This document shows, piece by piece, positions 59,501 through 62,500 of a stretch of 64,000 nt of DNA. Each line of letters starts with the position of its first letter. Position 1 is the stretch's first letter. A program made the position numbers and the translations under genes. The stretch comes from PKWO01 sp036384915 (GTDB taxonomy: Bacteria; Pseudomonadota; Gammaproteobacteria; Burkholderiales; Burkholderiaceae_D): positions 1 to 64,000 of the forward strand of contig DASVLJ010000047.1 in the NCBI GenBank assembly GCA_036384915.1, given 5' to 3'. The notes beneath the pieces were generated by a model. That model worked only from the letters and a program-made list of their open reading frames with translations. It ran no database searches and had not been told where the DNA came from.

Positions 59501-62500
59501 CACTTCGTTGTTGCCGGTGGTGGCGGTCGAATTGAGAACCACGCGCAAGGTCTGGCCGACCGGGACGACGACCTTGTACAGGCGGCTCTGCCCCGTGGTC
59601 AGCGTGGTCTGGGTCGGCGTGCCCAGCGTAAGCGCGGGCACGGTCACGGCAATCGCGTTGCCTTCGGCCGATGCCACGTTGCTGTAGTTCAGTTCCCCGA
59701 CGTTGTCGAAGATATCGGGACGCACAATGACGTGCCAATCCCCCTCCGCCAGCGGCGGCAGGTTCGCGCTCAGGTTGCCGGTATAGGTGGCGCCGGCCGC
59801 CAGCGGGCCGTTCTGCCTGACCTTGCCGAGAAGGATCGCACCGGTCGTCCAGGTCGTGCCCTGCGAGAGGTAGACCGCGTCGGTCCAGGAACCGTTGGCG
59901 GCGTTGGAGGAGGTGTTGGTGACGGTGTAGCTGAGGTTGATGCTGTCGCCCACCTGCGCCGTGGTCGGCGCCGTGACCGATTGCACTACCAGGTCGGCCG
60001 GCGGCGGCGTCTGGATCAGGAGCGCGGCAGACGCGGCCATGTTCTGCACTTGGTCGGCCGGCGTTTCGATGACGGCCGCGGCGCCGATGCCGTGCACGTT
60101 TGCCGGATTTGTCACCACCCACACATAGTAGGTGCCGGACAGGTTCTTCGGCGCGGTGAAGGTCAGCGTATTGCTGTACGTGCCGTTGGCCGACAGGCCG
60201 CCGTTGTGCGAGACGTAACCGAGATAGGTGTCCTGGTTAAGGTCGAGATTGTGCGGATCGCGCGAGAGATAGATCAGGTCGCTCCAACTGCCCTGGTCGG
60301 CCGGCGTCGCGCCGCCGTTGTTGGTAACCGTGTAGTTGACCGTGAAGGTCTGGCCCGCCGTGACGGTGACCGCGCTCGAGCCGGCCGATTCGCCGCTGGG
60401 GTCGGTCGGCGTGACGCCGATATTCGCCACTTGCAGGAAAGGCGGATCGAGCGGCAGGATGGGCAAGGCGATGTTGCCGACGTTGGTGCCTTCGTTCTTG
60501 AACGCCTGTACGCCTCCCATGCCGCTCGGATCGTATTGATACAGCGTGTCGAGGCCGGCGCGGATGTCCGAGGGCGGCGGGTTGTCCCATGCCTTGGTCA
60601 GGTCCGTGCTGGCCTTGACGATCAGGTGGTAGTTGCCCGAAATCGAAGTCGGCAAAGTGACGACCGCCGAATTGGTATAGCTCTGGCCCGGCTGCAGGTA
60701 GGCGGGCTTGCCGTCGGCATCGGTAATCTGCATCAGCTGCGCATAGGTCGGGTCGCCATTGCTGTCGTATTTGACCAAGGGGTCGTCGCCGGCCGCGATC
60801 GAGGTGCCATTCGACAAATACACGCCGTCATACCATTGCGACACGCGTGTTGCGCGGTTACCGGTGTTGGTGACGGTCCAGCTCACCGTCACGGTCTCGC
60901 CCGCCGTCGGGTTCGGATCGGAGACGGTGATGTTGCCGACGGTAAGCGCCGCCTCCTTGTAAATGATGCCTATCGTTCCCTGGCCGATATTGTTGTTGGT
61001 ATTGGTGCCTTCGTACACCACATTCTGGTAGTAGCTCGCCGACTGGTCGTTGCTCTGCCCGGTCAGTACTTGCGAAGCAGCGTGCCAGGCGCCCGGACCA
61101 TAAGGGTAATTCGGGTCGTTGTTGGCGATGACGTAAAGGTAGTAGGGCCCGTCCGTTCCGGCCGGCGGCGTGATCGACGCCGTCGCGGAATAGCTCTGCC
61201 CTGCGCCCAGGCCGCTGCTGTTGTCGTGTGTGACCGAAGCCAAGAAGGTGGCATGGTTGGGGTCGAAATACGGCAGCGCGCTGAAATAGACATTGTCGAT
61301 CCAGCTCTTGGTGCCGCTCCAGACGGCCGCCCCCTTATTGGTCACCTGGTAGGTGATGGTCGTCGGTTCGCCCGAATCGTGCTCGGTGGCGGGCACGCTG
61401 ATCGACGTGACTTGCAGGTCCGCCGGCGCGGGCGTGACTTGCGTGGCGGTCGCCATGGTGTTGTTGGCGAATGTTGCTTCAGGGAGCCGTGCCGCGCCGA
61501 GATCGCCGGTGTCGGTCTCGACCACCAGGTATTGGCCGGAAACCGAGGGGCCAAGGTTCACCGTGTCCGACACGGTGTAGCTCTGGTTCAGGCCGAGCGA
61601 CTGGTTCTCTGTGTATCGACCGATCAGCCACTTGGTCGTGGCCCGGCTCGGGTCGGGATTGTTGGTCAGGTAGACATCGTCAATCCAGGTGCCGGCGGCC
61701 AGGGCACCCTGGTTTTGCACGGTGTAACTGAAGCTGTAGGGGCCGCCGGCGGCGGCCTGCGGCGGTGCGACCACGCCGGTGACCGCGAGGTCGGGCGGCA
61801 CCGACCCGATCACGGACATCGCCGTGGCCTTGAAGTTGTCGCTGTTGAAGGTGTTCGGATCGTCCGGATTGACGTTGGTGCTCAATTCGGTTTGCGCGAT
61901 GACGCCGGTCGGATTGGTCCATACCGTGATGTAGTACTGGCCGCTGGAGAGGTGGTCGGGCAGCGTCACTTGCATGCTGCCGTTATAGCCGTCGCCGGGG
62001 TTGAGCTTGCCGGTGTGCGTGGTCGTGCCGAGCAGGATGTCGCCTGCTCCGGGCTGCGGCTGGCCCTTGCTGGTGCAGAGCCAGACCGTATCGGTCCAGG
62101 ATTCGTTGGTACTGCCGTCGGCCGCCGAGGTCGCCCCCGACCCCTTGTTGGTGACGGTGTAGCCGACGTTGATGGTCGAGCCATAGGTGGCTTGCGCCGG
62201 TGCGGTCACGTTGCTCGTGACGAGGTCAGCGAAGGGCACGCCATCGACCTGGAGGGCTTGCGTCGATACGCTGTCGGCGCCATTGGGCCATTCGTCGATG
62301 GCGCCGTTGGCGTCAGCCTGGACGATGACGTATACCGTGCCGCTATAGCGCAGCGGCACGGTAAATGCCGGCGATTGGCTGTTGTAGCTGTCACCGGTGG
62401 CAAGCGCGGAGCCGTTAGGCACGCTGGCAACGAGCACCGAGTTGGTATCGAGCCTGCCGTCGAGCGACAAATAGACGTTGTCGGTCCACTGTCCGGCAGC